64,000 nt of DNA from Bacteroidota bacterium (GTDB lineage: Bacteria; Bacteroidota; Bacteroidia; AKYH767-A; OLB10), in the NCBI GenBank assembly GCA_016722525.1, contig JADKJB010000005.1, forward strand, positions 62,001 to 126,000, in the 5' to 3' direction. This document shows positions 19,727-28,309 of the stretch, piece by piece. A program made the position numbers and the translations under genes. A model generated the notes under the pieces. The model was not told the DNA's origin. It saw only the letters and a list, made by a program, of their open reading frames with translations, and searched no databases. Each line of letters begins with the position of its first letter. The first letter of the stretch is position 1.

Positions 19727-20254
19727 TCATTTTTGTTTTGAAAATTCCTTATCGTTAAATGCCTTTGATCCCCCTTTGGGTATGGACAATGAGATCCAAT
19801 CAGACGTAGCAGCCATTTTTCCGATAAAAACTATTTGCCCAATATGATATGGATAATGTGCAAGTTGCCTGTTGATGGCCTCCACGACAGTATGTTCTTT
19901 ATTTCGGATAAAAATTATCTTTTGCAAGTCGCTGGTGGACAAATCTTCTAAAGCTTTGAACAAACAATTCCATCCTAATTCCCATGTATCCAAAACATCC
20001 TGTCTCGATGAAAAACTATTTTCAAATTCAGCGTCTCTGTTTCTTATTGTTTTTTCTCCGTCGGTGGTTAAAAAATCTTTCCATCGTGATAACATATTTC
20101 CACAAAGGTGTTTCACAATTATGGCAATACTGTTGCTATCTTCATTATATTGCCAGAATAATTTATCATCTTCCAATTGTGCGAACGTTTGTTCACCAAG
20201 CAGTTTGTAATATTCAAACTGCTTTTTTACACTGTCTAAATAATCATTGGTCAT
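19727..20254 (-). CDS. DinB-superfamily protein (DUF1572 type)
   Basis: The 175-residue four-helix protein carries the likely metal-binding histidines of the DinB/DUF1572 family in AIIVKHLCGNM and in RQLAHYPYHIGQIVFIGKM. Tyr/Phe-rich helices (QFEYYKLLGEQTF) and the acidic linker are typical. Such proteins are related to bacillithiol/mycothiol-dependent transferases, but this subgroup is uncharacterised. It is a single gene with no signal peptide. The stretch 20255-20447 after it holds no gene. Confidence 0.8.
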   Translation of the reverse strand: MTNDYLDSVKKQFEYYKLLGEQTFAQLEDDKLFWQYNEDSNSIAIIVKHLCGNMLSRWKDFLTTDGEKTIRNRDAEFENSFSSRQDVLDTWELGWNCLFKALEDLSTSDLQKIIFIRNKEHTVVEAINRQLAHYPYHIGQIVFIGKMAATSDWISLSIPKGGSKAFNDKEFSKQK

Positions 20255-20447
20255 AATTCTTCAAATTTAAATGCTATAAAGTAAACACCGAAGGAGTAAG
20301 ATAACTATTTTTTTAAATAAAAATCTATTTTTCGTGAACTTCGATATTCTACTATATTATACCAGACAATACCTGCTTTTACATCAGTTTACTAATTGAA
20401 TTGGTCTATATATTTTCAACAGCATGTCTTTCATTGTTGAAACAAAC

Positions 20448-22142
20448 TCATAGAGTATGCCTCCCACTTGACTTTGCAAGGAGTGAATAGGTTTTATTTT
20501 GAAAAATGGTAGAATCAAACTGACTTTTTAAATTGTTATAATAGGGGATGCTGTCATTATTAAGCAATAAGATAGTTACATCATATTTGCTGAACAATTT
20601 TTTTGAATAGTAGGGATAACCGGATTTTAAGAAGGAAAGCATGTTCATTCGATCCGTTTCGCGTTCTTGAGAATCAATATATGGGTTTGAAAAAGTAGGT
20701 CTTGTAGCCACCATTTTTCTTCCGGTTGGCAAAACAGGAAAAATGGAAAGTTCCTGGTTACATAGCAGTACTTTATTAGCGGCAATATTTTCTACAATCC
20801 ATTTGTATATTTCTACTTTATCGACTTCATTAGCTTTAGCAACAGCCAAACTACGTTGTTTAATAAAATCCAGCCGTTTCATATAAATTGGATAAGAACA
20901 TAAAACAATTACAACAATCAAAAACAAAAATACTTTTGATGAACTCGCGTAAAGCGATGCCATGGTGAACTTCGTGCCGGGAAATTTCAGATTCCAGCTC
21001 ACTAACTTTTCAAATAGTACAACAAATCCAACACCAAAAAAACAGCTTCAATTGCTTTCAGATAAAAGTAAAAATGGAAAGAAGGAACAATGCCCGGTAA
21101 CAAAATATTGAATTTTGTGCGTATGATAGGAACAACCGTTGCATAAATGAATAATAGTATAGCGCTAAATAACCATGCAAAAAATATTCGCCGTATCAAT
21201 GAATTTTTAAAATTTCTATAAAATGTGAAAACTCCAAGTAGTGCAATGATCGAGGAAACTGAAACATTCTTAATAATCAGGTAATGAAAATTGAACCAAT
21301 TAAAATATTTACCGGTGAATTCAAAAGCAATTCTGTTCACCATTTGCAGCTGATATTTGCCAATTATATATAACAAGAAGGGAAAACTCACAATTATAAA
21401 TAACATAAACGCTATAAGACCTTGTATAAAATATTTTTTTAATAAATCATAGTTGTTTCCCTTATAAGCTATCACCATCCTTTCCCCCTGAATAAAAATC
21501 AGGATTAAAATTAGGAGTAAAGTGGGTGCGGTATGGCCAAGGAAACTGATACCTAATAAAATTCCTAAAATAATAAACCAAAATATTTTTTGTGTTGAAA
21601 AGGCCTTATAGCATCCTAATAGATTTAGGTAAAATAAATTGCATGAATGATACCGGGTACAGCCAGGGAGAATAGGTAGCGGCACTCCATCCCCACAAAT
21701 TTCCGGTAGTAAAAAATAAGAACCCGGCCAAAGCAGCCAACATAACTTTTGAACCAAAAAAATAGAAAGTCATGAAAGCAAATGCAAGAGGAGCGAAAAG
21801 ATTTAAGTATATTCCGGCTCTTGCTAAAACTATGTTAACAGGTAATCCTGTTATTTTTACTATTGCTGTTTCAATTAAGAATACAAGTGGGTTATACCAC
21901 AAATACTCATTTCGATAACTTGGGTCTTTGCCAAAATTGCCATCAAGCGTTCCTTGTACAAAAGACTGGTCCCGGTCGAAATCGGCTTCGACAGTCCAGG
22001 TTAAGTCATGGGCCGTTTTATAACATTGAACAAAGGCAAGTGTCATCAAAACAATCACTACAACAGCAACACCGATTTTATCCTGTCCTTTTAACATCCT
22101 AAAGGGTAATTTTTGTTTATATTTATAGAAAGAGCCGCACAT
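20448..22142 (-). CDS. GT-C-like polytopic membrane glycosyltransferase (broken frames)
   Basis: Three open segments (21606-22142, 21002-21757, 20448-21002) join into one ~560-residue protein if two single-base indels near 21630 and 21010 are corrected. It starts with a membrane helix (KIGVAVVVIVLMTLAFVQCY), then a loop with acidic residues (TVEADFDRDQSF) typical of GT-C enzymes such as PMT or ArnT. About eight further helices and a soluble C-terminal domain follow (EIYKWIVENIAANKVLLC, DVTILLLNNDS). These enzymes use lipid-linked sugars. No specific family can be named and the substrate is unknown. The N-terminal start is uncertain: MLKGQDK at 22097 is an alternative. Confidence 0.55.
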
Positions 22143-22329
22143 TGTCCGGATCTGGAAATTTTTCTCTGCGGCTCTATTATAGGAAATATTTCAATACTAA
22201 AGTTCGAATTGCTGGATTTTAAATTGGGTTGTGCAACGTACATGCGTAATAGGCGCCGTTTTTCCGTTAATGCACTTGCCATGTTGATAATTGGAATAGT
22301 AATTACCAAGATTTTGAAATTAATTTTGT

Positions 22330-22851
22330 TCACTTCGTTTTGAAATACAAGTTGAATTCATCTTCTTTGATTTCTTCCGGCATTTTTCTTAAATGTCCAT
22401 TAGCAACTACTGCCTTAAATGTTTCATTGCCTAAATTGTTGCCTCCCACAAAATTTGAGTTGCAGGTAACAACCAAATTACCCAAATAAAAATAGTATTG
22501 AAATGTTTTCACTGCGAGGCCATTGTAACTAGAAAACGGCATACTTTTATACATAGTACTTTCCAGTTTGTAACAAACAATCATACCACTATCCAGTATC
22601 GCTTGAGTAATTTCCGGGATTGGTATCACTGCAGAATCATTACTATTTGCTGACGTATTATAAGTATACCAATCATTCGGAGTAATTGTAAATATTTTTG
22701 AATAAATTTCTATTGTTCCATTTTCTCCACTTGGTCCTTGAGGGCCCTGAGCACCAATGTCACCCTCATCTTCCGTTTCGCAACTGGTATATACTACAGA
22801 AAATGATAACAAGAAATAGAGCAATACTTTTGAATGTTGGAATCGAGCCAT
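22330..22851 (-). CDS. Small lipoprotein with a short collagen-like segment
   Basis: The signal ends in SVVYTSC with a lipoprotein Cys. It is followed by an acidic stretch and a short Gly-X-Y run (GDIGAQGPQGPSGENG). The remaining ~125 residues are predicted beta-rich (WYTYNTSANSN, YYFYLGNLVVTC) and end in a hydrophilic tail. Such short collagen-like lipoproteins are common orphans in Bacteroidota. Function unknown. It is the last gene of a run of minus-strand orphan genes separated by attC-like repeats. Confidence 0.6.
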   Translation of the reverse strand: MARFQHSKVLLYFLLSFSVVYTSCETEDEGDIGAQGPQGPSGENGTIEIYSKIFTITPNDWYTYNTSANSNDSAVIPIPEITQAILDSGMIVCYKLESTMYKSMPFSSYNGLAVKTFQYYFYLGNLVVTCNSNFVGGNNLGNETFKAVVANGHLRKMPEEIKEDEFNLYFKTK

Positions 22852-23181
22852 AATTGTAAAATATTTAAGTTTGGTATAGATTGATAAGGATGATGGATGT
22901 TTTTAAGCTACAAGAAGTTGGCGATTTTGAAGCGCTATACTGTTTGCCTGCACCGAACTTGATACGAAGCATAAATCTCCATTTAAGCAATGAACTGACA
23001 ATTTCTTAAGCCCGCTGTGCTTGTTGCGCAACTAAAGTAAACATGTTAATTAATATCAGCAACTTTTCTAAAATAGGTTTTATGCTGAACGGAGATGTCA
23101 GGCAATTCAAGAATCATGTTTTAATGCCGGCAGTTATTTAGGATTTTAAAAATCCTGATTTCGTCTTTCTGCTTGTTAATT
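22852..23181. other. Intergenic stretch with a degenerate attC-like element
   Basis: No gene is visible. The segment 22914-22980 (GAAGTTGGCG ... CCGAACTTGATACG) is related to the element at 27270-27375. It keeps the paired AAGTTGG and CC-G-AACTT boxes with an extra G in one arm. The flanking terminal boxes are weak. It lies between two minus-strand genes, as an intercassette site would. Confidence 0.35.
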
Positions 23182-23254
23182 TCAATACAAATCCGACTCC
23201 ACAATTCCAATTTTCTCATACCGCTCCTTGTTCATTTCATAGTGCATGGTAGTC
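23181..23254. repeat. 74-bp repeat, copy 1 (gene-tail duplicate)
   Basis: Matches 25049-25122 with only four mismatches. On the minus strand it encodes the tail TTMHYEMNKERYEKIGIVE. Copy 1 sits at the end of the small frame 23182-23382; copy 2 stands alone in non-coding sequence. Confidence 0.9.
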
Positions 23255-23382
23255 TTTTGATTAAGGTATTCATTTAAAAGTCCTGATTTATATTCTCCAC
23301 TAACTATATCCACTAAATGTGAAATAACATGCCAATAATTCAGTTGCACAAATCTGTTTTTATTGATTTGTTCAAAATTCAC
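23182..23382 (-). pseudogene. Small helical protein or gene fragment (66 aa or longer)
   Basis: The frame encodes a helical segment (WHVISHLVDIVSGEYKSG) and the tail TTMHYEMNKERYEKIGIVE. The frame stays open upstream of the chosen Met (LRTEFLWLVAVNFEQINKN) to the end of the next gene with no ATG, which suggests a decayed or truncated larger protein. The tail is repeated at 25049-25122 without the rest of the gene. I do not recognise the family. Confidence 0.35.
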
Positions 23383-23435
23383 AGCTACCAGCCACAGAAA
23401 TTCGGTTCTTAACCCGTTTAACTTTGTAGTGTTAT

Positions 23436-24635
23436 TTATTGAATATAAATATTCTTTATTCGCGTTGGAGTTAGAGATCCATTTTCATAGAAAAATATTT
23501 GAAAAGAAGAGCCGAATCCACCACCATAATTAAAACGACCATTTATCAAACCGGTTCGGTTGGATAAGAATGTCCTGGTGACCATTGTGGAGTCGGTACC
23601 AAAATCTGTCCATCCATCTAAAGAACCTAACCAATAACCAAAACCTAGTAAATTTCCAGTGTGAACTATTTTCAAAGATGTTCCAGCAGGCAAGTTAGCA
23701 GCACCACTAAAATCAAGAGGTGCACCACTGATGGAAAATACAGAATCTGTTTCATTCAAAATATTTACCCCGTAAATCCCACTGGATGGATAAGTAATGT
23801 AATTAGTAAAAGTGTAATTGCAGGAATCAATAAACTGAGTAATATATTGTTCAAAATTGGAGATAACAGTAGTTACGCCAAGCGAAACATATTTGTTTTC
23901 AATGTTGCTTCTGATGGCAGAAAGATTGAATAATCTAGCATCGTTTATTAATGCACTGCCAAGAGCCGGGCTATTTAAAACTCCGTCGGTTCTGATATCA
24001 GTTGAAATATCACCAATCAACTGAGAAAGTTCAGCTTCTGTTCTGTAACCCTGCAAAATTAAAGACATGGCCAATAAAACAGCATTGTTATCTCCATCTT
24101 GGGAAATATCCAGCAGTTCCGATTCAGGCATTCCTGGCTTCTGGATAAAAAACATGTTTAGCACTTCTGTCTGCGCCTGAATTTTAGCATTCGCGAATGA
24201 TGTGCCGTTACTAAGTAAATATCCCATTCTCGAAGCTTCCAGAGTAGTTAACAGATTTACGTTAACAGAACTTTTATTTGCTAAATCGGATAATGCATAT
24301 AAAGAGATTGGTGCGATGGAATTAGCATTTGTAATTTCATTAAAGTAAAACCCATCGGCCTTTAATTTGGCATAGGGACTAACGAGAGATAGGTTTGCTA
24401 TTTCAAACGAACCCAGATTGTCGAGTATTTGTGTGCTAAAAGATTGACCCGTTTGAGAAAAATCATAAGCGTTCAGTTCAAAAACGGTCAATGCTGAGCC
24501 ATTCAAAAAGGGCCCTTTCTGACTCGAGCCGGATATTTTGTCTTTCTCAAAAGTAGTTACAGTCTCTTTGTCGTCTTTCTTGCAGGAAACAAATGCAAGA
24601 GTGGAGATAAAAAATATTCGAAGTAATGTTTTCAT
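23436..24635 (-). CDS. Hypothetical lipoprotein (399 aa)
   Basis: The lipoprotein signal ends in STLAFVSCKKDD. It is followed by SGSSQKGPFLNGSALTVFEL, a pattern I know from uncharacterised surface lipoproteins with a carboxypeptidase-regulatory-like N-terminal beta domain. The middle part is helical (AVLLAMSLILQGYRTEAELSQ). The C-terminal ~130 residues are beta-rich with Gly/Phe (GFGYWLGSLDGW, GRFNYGGGFGSSFQIFFYENG). It is complete, with no frame problems. It is one of the minus-strand orphan genes of the 22-28 kb accessory stretch. Function unknown. Confidence 0.65.
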   Translation of the reverse strand: MKTLLRIFFISTLAFVSCKKDDKETVTTFEKDKISGSSQKGPFLNGSALTVFELNAYDFSQTGQSFSTQILDNLGSFEIANLSLVSPYAKLKADGFYFNEITNANSIAPISLYALSDLANKSSVNVNLLTTLEASRMGYLLSNGTSFANAKIQAQTEVLNMFFIQKPGMPESELLDISQDGDNNAVLLAMSLILQGYRTEAELSQLIGDISTDIRTDGVLNSPALGSALINDARLFNLSAIRSNIENKYVSLGVTTVISNFEQYITQFIDSCNYTFTNYITYPSSGIYGVNILNETDSVFSISGAPLDFSGAANLPAGTSLKIVHTGNLLGFGYWLGSLDGWTDFGTDSTMVTRTFLSNRTGLINGRFNYGGGFGSSFQIFFYENGSLTPTRIKNIYIQ

Positions 24636-25239
24636 AGTTCTTAGTTTATTAAGATTAACTTTTAGACTTCTTTATCTCAAAGATAACCAAAAGGTTCTAA
24701 TTCTCCAAAAGCTAAGGATTCTGCTATGTTTTCGATGAATTGTGCGCTAAGAAAAGGGGGCTGTTTAGAACAATTCCAAACTCAGCTTTTAAATTCCAGG
24801 GGGTAACTTTACTCCGGATTAGGAGCAATGTTTAGTCAGGAATAAACAAATTATCAAAAAACCTTTTTGAGAGGTTATGCTTTCTGGTCTCTTTGTTTCC
24901 TGATCACGGATTTGCTTTGAGCTTTCAGTATTTGAACCTGTTTTCGTGCCATGGGTAAAGTAACCGGGGATTGTTTGGATAATCGCTCCAAACCAAATTG
25001 GGCTCGTTCCTAAACTGATAATGTGTAATTCATTTTTAAGCCAATTTCTTCAATACAAAGCCTACTCCACAATTCCAATTTTCTCGTACCGCTCCTTGTT
25101 CATTTCATAGTGCATGGTGGTCATTATTATTCGTGGTTGTGTTAAAAGGTTTCCTTGTTAAACTTACACTAAAATATTATGAATAATAACCCGAGTTAAT
25201 TTTTATTTTTTTCAACAAAGTAACGACATGCGACTCAAT
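24636..25239. other. Gene-free stretch containing a gene-tail remnant
   Basis: No frame in these 604 bases looks coding. The only recognisable content is the 74-bp repeat at 25049-25122. The rest is probably remains of inactivated cassettes or genes. Confidence 0.5.
25049..25122. repeat. 74-bp repeat, copy 2
   Basis: Copy of 23181-23254 with four substitutions. One of them turns a Ser codon near the end into a stop after GIVE on the minus strand. It is isolated from any full gene. Confidence 0.9.
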
Positions 25240-25803
25240 TTATGCTTTGTTGATTGCATTTCTTTTTCGTTTCATTATTTCAAATATTCCTAAAACTAGA
25301 ATTGAAATAACCAATGCTTGAAGAAATATGATTCCGATTCCATAAATGAATAAGTAAATCAATTCTGCATTTCCGGACTCGGTCATATAATCCCTGTGAT
25401 AACTTGTTACAATTATTACAAAATGCTCGAAATAGAAACCAATTTTCATACAGAATGCTACAAGCAGCACAAATAAATACTTATATCCTAATTTCTTAAT
25501 GAATAAAGTAAACGGTAAAATCAAAGTAATTATAAGGAGCATCCAATAAGTGGTTTTATAAGCTCCCTTTGCCCGGTTAGTAATTGGAAAATCCTCTGAA
25601 TGCATAGCGGTTCCGACTAAAAAATAGATCAAGGAAATTATTGAGTAAATAATAATTGTCCATCTAATTAAATTCAACACCTTCTTCGTTTCAAAACGGT
25701 TTTTGAAAAGTCCTTCAATAAACATTATAATTAGTAGCATCGGAATCAGACAATAAATCAGATTCGCATCCACAATTTCTAATATTCTTTTGAATAATTC
25801 CAT
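25240..25803 (-). CDS. Five-helix membrane protein with an NrfD-like segment
   Basis: The 187 residues hold about five membrane helices (YCLIPMLLIIMFIEGLF, WTIIIYSIISLIYFLVG, WMLLIITLILPFTLFI, a helix leading into GFYFEHFVIIVTSYHRDY, and IGIIFLQALVISILVLGIF). The segment FYFEHFVIIVTSYHRDY resembles the ERFVIVVTSLHRD region of NrfD/ActC-type quinol-interacting membrane subunits, but the protein is less than half their length. It may be a stand-alone relative or a fragment. There is no partner iron-sulfur protein nearby. It is one of the accessory orphan genes. Confidence 0.5.
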   Translation of the reverse strand: MELFKRILEIVDANLIYCLIPMLLIIMFIEGLFKNRFETKKVLNLIRWTIIIYSIISLIYFLVGTAMHSEDFPITNRAKGAYKTTYWMLLIITLILPFTLFIKKLGYKYLFVLLVAFCMKIGFYFEHFVIIVTSYHRDYMTESGNAELIYLFIYGIGIIFLQALVISILVLGIFEIMKRKRNAINKA

Positions 25804-25854
25804 CTTAATTTTTAAGTTATTCCTTAAATGATAAGGGTCTCAATCTAAGATTCA

Positions 25855-26073
25855 TTATTGCAAGTTAAGGTCATTAGATGAGAAATTAAACTTAACAATC
25901 AGTTTTTTCATTTCCGTTATTTTCTTCCTTTTCTGCTCCAGGAACTTATATTCGGTTTGAGGTATGTAAGGTAATTTTTTTACTAACAGGTTCCAAATAA
26001 ATACAGCTAGTTTATGGGTTGTGCTTGTTAACAACAAAAGTGAGTGGAGCTGGCTAAGGGACTGACCTGACAA
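25855..26073 (-). pseudogene. Probable IS110-type transposase C-terminal remnant
   Basis: Residues from THKLAVFIWNLLVKK through YKFLEQKRKKITEMKKLI look like the C-terminal end of IS110-family transposases (typical ARKLAVIIWNM ... Y-FL-QKRK). The upstream ~300 residues with the DEDD and Ser motifs are missing: the similarity ends near 26050 and unrelated sequence begins. No inverted ends are visible, as is normal for IS110. It marks past insertion activity in this stretch. Confidence 0.45.
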
Positions 26074-26074
26074 G

Positions 26075-26345
26075 CGGAATTAGCGGTATCGGAGAAAAGG
26101 GTATCGGTGCCATCGGTGATGATGCCCTGAACGAGTGTGGCACCGGGTCATCCTCATAACAACGTGTAGGCTATGTGTAAGGCGAGGACGAGAGAGGATG
26201 TAATTCTCCTTTGCTTATCCTGAAAGGGGCACTTGCACACTTGCCACCTGGCCACCTGTAAGGTTGAAGGAACAGTTGGTACAGTCACCAACCGATAAGT
26301 AAAACTCCGGAATGGAAGACCATGTAGTCAAAAATAGCTGCTCTT
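26075..26345 (+). other. Non-coding, GC-richer segment with structured-RNA character
   Basis: It reads like a structured RNA rather than protein, with short self-complementary blocks and repeats (GGTATCGG twice, ACTTGCACACTTGCC, TTGGTACAGTCACCAA). The block at 26140-26190 (AAGGCGAGGACGAGAG ...) is repeated in altered form at 26868-26917. It may be a fragment of a group II intron or another mobile RNA element. I could not find a matching domain V within it. Confidence 0.3.
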
Positions 26346-26352
26346 AAATTAC

Positions 26353-26607
26353 CTAGAAGGCATGTTCTGACGCATAGTGTCCACAGTATGTATCCTTATA
26401 TATACTACCGCAGACGGCAGGCTCGCCGCTGGAATAATATTTCTCGCAATGACAACTATCGTAATGGTCACATTTGCCTCTACCTTCAGGCTTAACCTGG
26501 TCTTGATGTGCAAGTAGGATTTGTTCTGCTTCCAGTTGAAGTTTCTTTATTTCTTCACGGATTTCGGAAAATCGCTTTTTAGCGTCTTCGTAATTGAGGT
26601 TTGCCAT
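26353..26607 (-). CDS. Small Cys/His-rich hypothetical protein (84 aa)
   Basis: The N-terminal 35 residues are a charged helix (YEDAKKRFSEIREEIKKLQ). The C-terminal 40 residues are crowded with Cys and His in a pattern likely to bind zinc (CDHYDSCHCEKYY, AVCGSIYKDTYCGHY). No family is recognised. A plausible ribosome-binding region precedes the ATG. It is an orphan of the accessory stretch. It could be a small regulatory or DNA/RNA-binding protein, which is inference only. Confidence 0.5.
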   Translation of the reverse strand: MANLNYEDAKKRFSEIREEIKKLQLEAEQILLAHQDQVKPEGRGKCDHYDSCHCEKYYSSGEPAVCGSIYKDTYCGHYASEHAF

Positions 26608-26691
26608 TTCTAGTTATTTAGATGTTAAAATGATATGATTGAAAGTGGTTATACTGATGAATGAATGAAGTATCAGCCTAATTTTTACTCT

Positions 26692-26720
26692 CGCAGCTTC
26701 TGCTTTTTAAGGAAGCTGCG
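26692..26720. terminator. Perfect 9-bp hairpin
   Basis: CGCAGCTTC and GAAGCTGCG (26692-26700 and 26712-26720) flank an 11-base loop. There is no strong T-run on either side, so it is a structured boundary element more than a clear terminator. Confidence 0.4.
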
Positions 26721-26867
26721 TATTTCAAAAGTAAATAATGCAAACTAAACCACAAAATATAATTTACGCTATCCTGAAATTAGAAATTCAAATACATGAT
26801 GAAGCAGCTTCCCTGCGAAAAAGCAGCCGGGAGTTGCCAACCATACTCGTTACAATGCGCAGGCAAT

Positions 26868-26917
26868 GCCTAAGGAGGCCGAGAGGGTATGAAATTCTTC
26901 TTTGCTTAACCTTAAGT
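26868..26917 (+). repeat. Diverged copy of the 26140-26190 block
   Basis: TAAGGAGGCCGAGAGGGTATG, then a tract close to AATTCTTCTTTGCTTAACC, parallels the block at 26140-26190 with substitutions. It overlaps the 3' end of the membrane gene at 26912. Nature unknown; possibly a remnant of the same RNA-like element. Confidence 0.4.
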
Positions 26918-27262
26918 TCCAATTTGTCCTTGTAAAAATTGTCCAAGTATGAGTAAAATAGTTAAGCCTAAAAACCAAAATATATTTTTTCGTTGTCCCT
27001 TGATAGTTGTCCTAATAGCAAGCACAAGTGTCGTAAGGAAAATTACTCCCCAAATGAGATTAACTGTTGAGTAAAGTCTGGCAGTCTTGTAGTAATAGGG
27101 TGTTGGACCTTCCCCGCCAAAGGGATAACCGGCTGTCTTGTCAAGAATGCCAATTATGTAAAACTCACTCAAGTTCATAAGCGTCAATAGTCCGCTTAGG
27201 ATAATTGTCAATAAAGATATTGTCAAAAATGTTGGCCCATTTATTTTCGTTTCTGTCGTCAT
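26912..27262 (-). CDS. Small three-helix membrane protein (116 aa)
   Basis: Three hydrophobic helices are visible (FLTISLLTIILSGLLTLM, VNLIWGVIFLTTLVLAI and IFWFLGLTILLILGQFL), with a Tyr/Gly-rich loop between the first two (GYPFGGEGPTPYYYKTARLY). It is preceded directly by an attC-like element on its 5' side, as expected for a cassette gene. No family is recognised. Confidence 0.5.
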   Translation of the reverse strand: MTTETKINGPTFLTISLLTIILSGLLTLMNLSEFYIIGILDKTAGYPFGGEGPTPYYYKTARLYSTVNLIWGVIFLTTLVLAIRTTIKGQRKNIFWFLGLTILLILGQFLQGQIGT

Positions 27263-27269
27263 TTAAAAT

Positions 27270-27375
27270 GCGCTATAATGGTTTGCAGCTAAAAGAAGTT
27301 GGCGATTTCGGAGACGAAAACTTTCTGCCACCACTGAGCTTGATACTCCAATTTCTTGGAGGTGTTGTTATAGCC
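27270..27375. repeat. attC-like recombination site (106 bp)
   Basis: Ends are near-palindromic: GCGCTATAA at 27270 and TTATAGCC at 27368-27375. Inside are AAGTTGG (L box) and, after a spacer with GGAGACGAAAACTTTC, the partly degenerate partner box CACTGAGCTTG. In the related copy at 22914 that box reads CCGAACTT, leaving one unpaired G, as in attC sites. It lies between the 3' end of one minus-strand gene (27432) and the 5' end of the next (27262). I recognise this as an integron-cassette-type repeat by structure. No integrase is in the window. Confidence 0.45.
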
Positions 27376-27431
27376 AGTTATATTCATACGCTATTAAAAA
27401 GTCTCTATATCATTTGATTATTAAAATTTGT

Positions 27432-28172
27432 TTAGTTCAATGCAATACCCACTACAAATCCTACCCAAGGTTTATTATTGTATATCCATATCTTTCGGTC
27501 GGGATTCAGAAGATAATCGTATCCTATAGCTATTCCAAAACTAGCTACGTTTGATTCTATAAAACCAGCAATTCCTGTCTGAATTATCATTCCACTATAT
27601 TCATCGGTTCTCTTATTCTGAGTGGTAAAGGGACTGATTAGTGTTGTACCTGGACCTGCAAAAACCCCAAAGTCGTATCCACGATTACTAATTTTATGAT
27701 AACTCCTGCCCAATGGATCCCTTTTGCTCATTATATGGTAGTAGTCATACCTCCAGCCAACATATAAAGCCATGTTTAAGTCTGTTGTCAACTGTGCAGG
27801 TAACCCGTAAACAGATGGGCGGTATTTTAAAATAATGGAAGTGATATCAACATCAAGACTTTGCTTCTTAAAAACCATCGGGCTAAATACAGTACTATCT
27901 GTTGTGTTTAAAGGGATAGTCAAAAATTGTTTTTTATCCGGTTGTCGTTTTATGTGATGATAAACATCTATCTGTTCATTTGTAACATCTAAATAAACAT
28001 TCTGGGCATTTTTATTTTCAGTTTTCAATTTGTAATATCCACTGTTTAAACCATGAGTGGAAGCTTTCTCTAATGTATTGCAAGAAGTGAGAAGTCCAAT
28101 AAGCCAAATTGTAATAACAAAGTATGTATTACTATTCCTCACAAATAAATCAAACAATTTAAAATATTTCAT
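27432..28172 (-). CDS. Outer-membrane-type lipoprotein (246 aa)
   Basis: An N-terminal hydrophobic segment ends in GLLTSCNTL, a lipoprotein cleavage site. The region THGLNSGYYKLKTENK and the beta-strand-rich second half (MALYVGWRYDYYHI, GYDFGVFAGPGTTLI, SNVASFGIAIGYDYLL) with the ending WVGFVVGIALN suggest a small outer-membrane barrel or surface protein. It resembles uncharacterised Bacteroidota proteins. It lies between a group II intron end upstream and an attC-like element downstream, which is a cassette arrangement. Confidence 0.55.
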   Translation of the reverse strand: MKYFKLFDLFVRNSNTYFVITIWLIGLLTSCNTLEKASTHGLNSGYYKLKTENKNAQNVYLDVTNEQIDVYHHIKRQPDKKQFLTIPLNTTDSTVFSPMVFKKQSLDVDITSIILKYRPSVYGLPAQLTTDLNMALYVGWRYDYYHIMSKRDPLGRSYHKISNRGYDFGVFAGPGTTLISPFTTQNKRTDEYSGMIIQTGIAGFIESNVASFGIAIGYDYLLNPDRKIWIYNNKPWVGFVVGIALN

Positions 28173-28230
28173 TTGTCAAGTTCTCAAATAATTAATTCTT
28201 TTTCAAGATAAAGTGGTAATTCATAATTGG

Positions 28231-28309
28231 CTATAATCGGGTCACGCAAGGGAATTTCACCCTTAAGTTCCCACGGAACCGTGCTTGAGGCTCTCACCTA
28301 ACATGGCTC
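28231..28309 (-). ncRNA. Group II intron 3' end (domains V and VI)
   Basis: Read on the minus strand, 28309-28276 forms a 34-nt domain V. It starts GAGCC with the catalytic AGC triad, has the distal helix AGG-loop-CCT with a GAGA-like tip, and closes with CGGTTC. Domain VI follows (a hairpin AAGGG ... CCCTT), and the intron appears to end near CCCGAT at about 28237. The exon that follows starts TATAGCC, the same end sequence as the attC-like element at 27270-27375. Class IIC introns are known to insert at attC sites. I see no domain I-IV or reverse transcriptase upstream, so this is a fragment. Confidence 0.6.

Noticed and set aside
19872..20256. Open frames on the plus strand opposite the DinB-like gene
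   Set aside because: They are antisense shadows of a well-supported gene on the other strand.
22091..22333. 80-codon minus-strand frame before the GT-C-like gene
   Set aside because: It overlaps both neighbours and has no family signal; it may only be the frameshifted N-terminal extension of the GT-C-like gene.
26738..26935. 65-codon plus-strand open frame
   Set aside because: It covers the RNA-like repeat block at 26868 and overlaps a better minus-strand gene.
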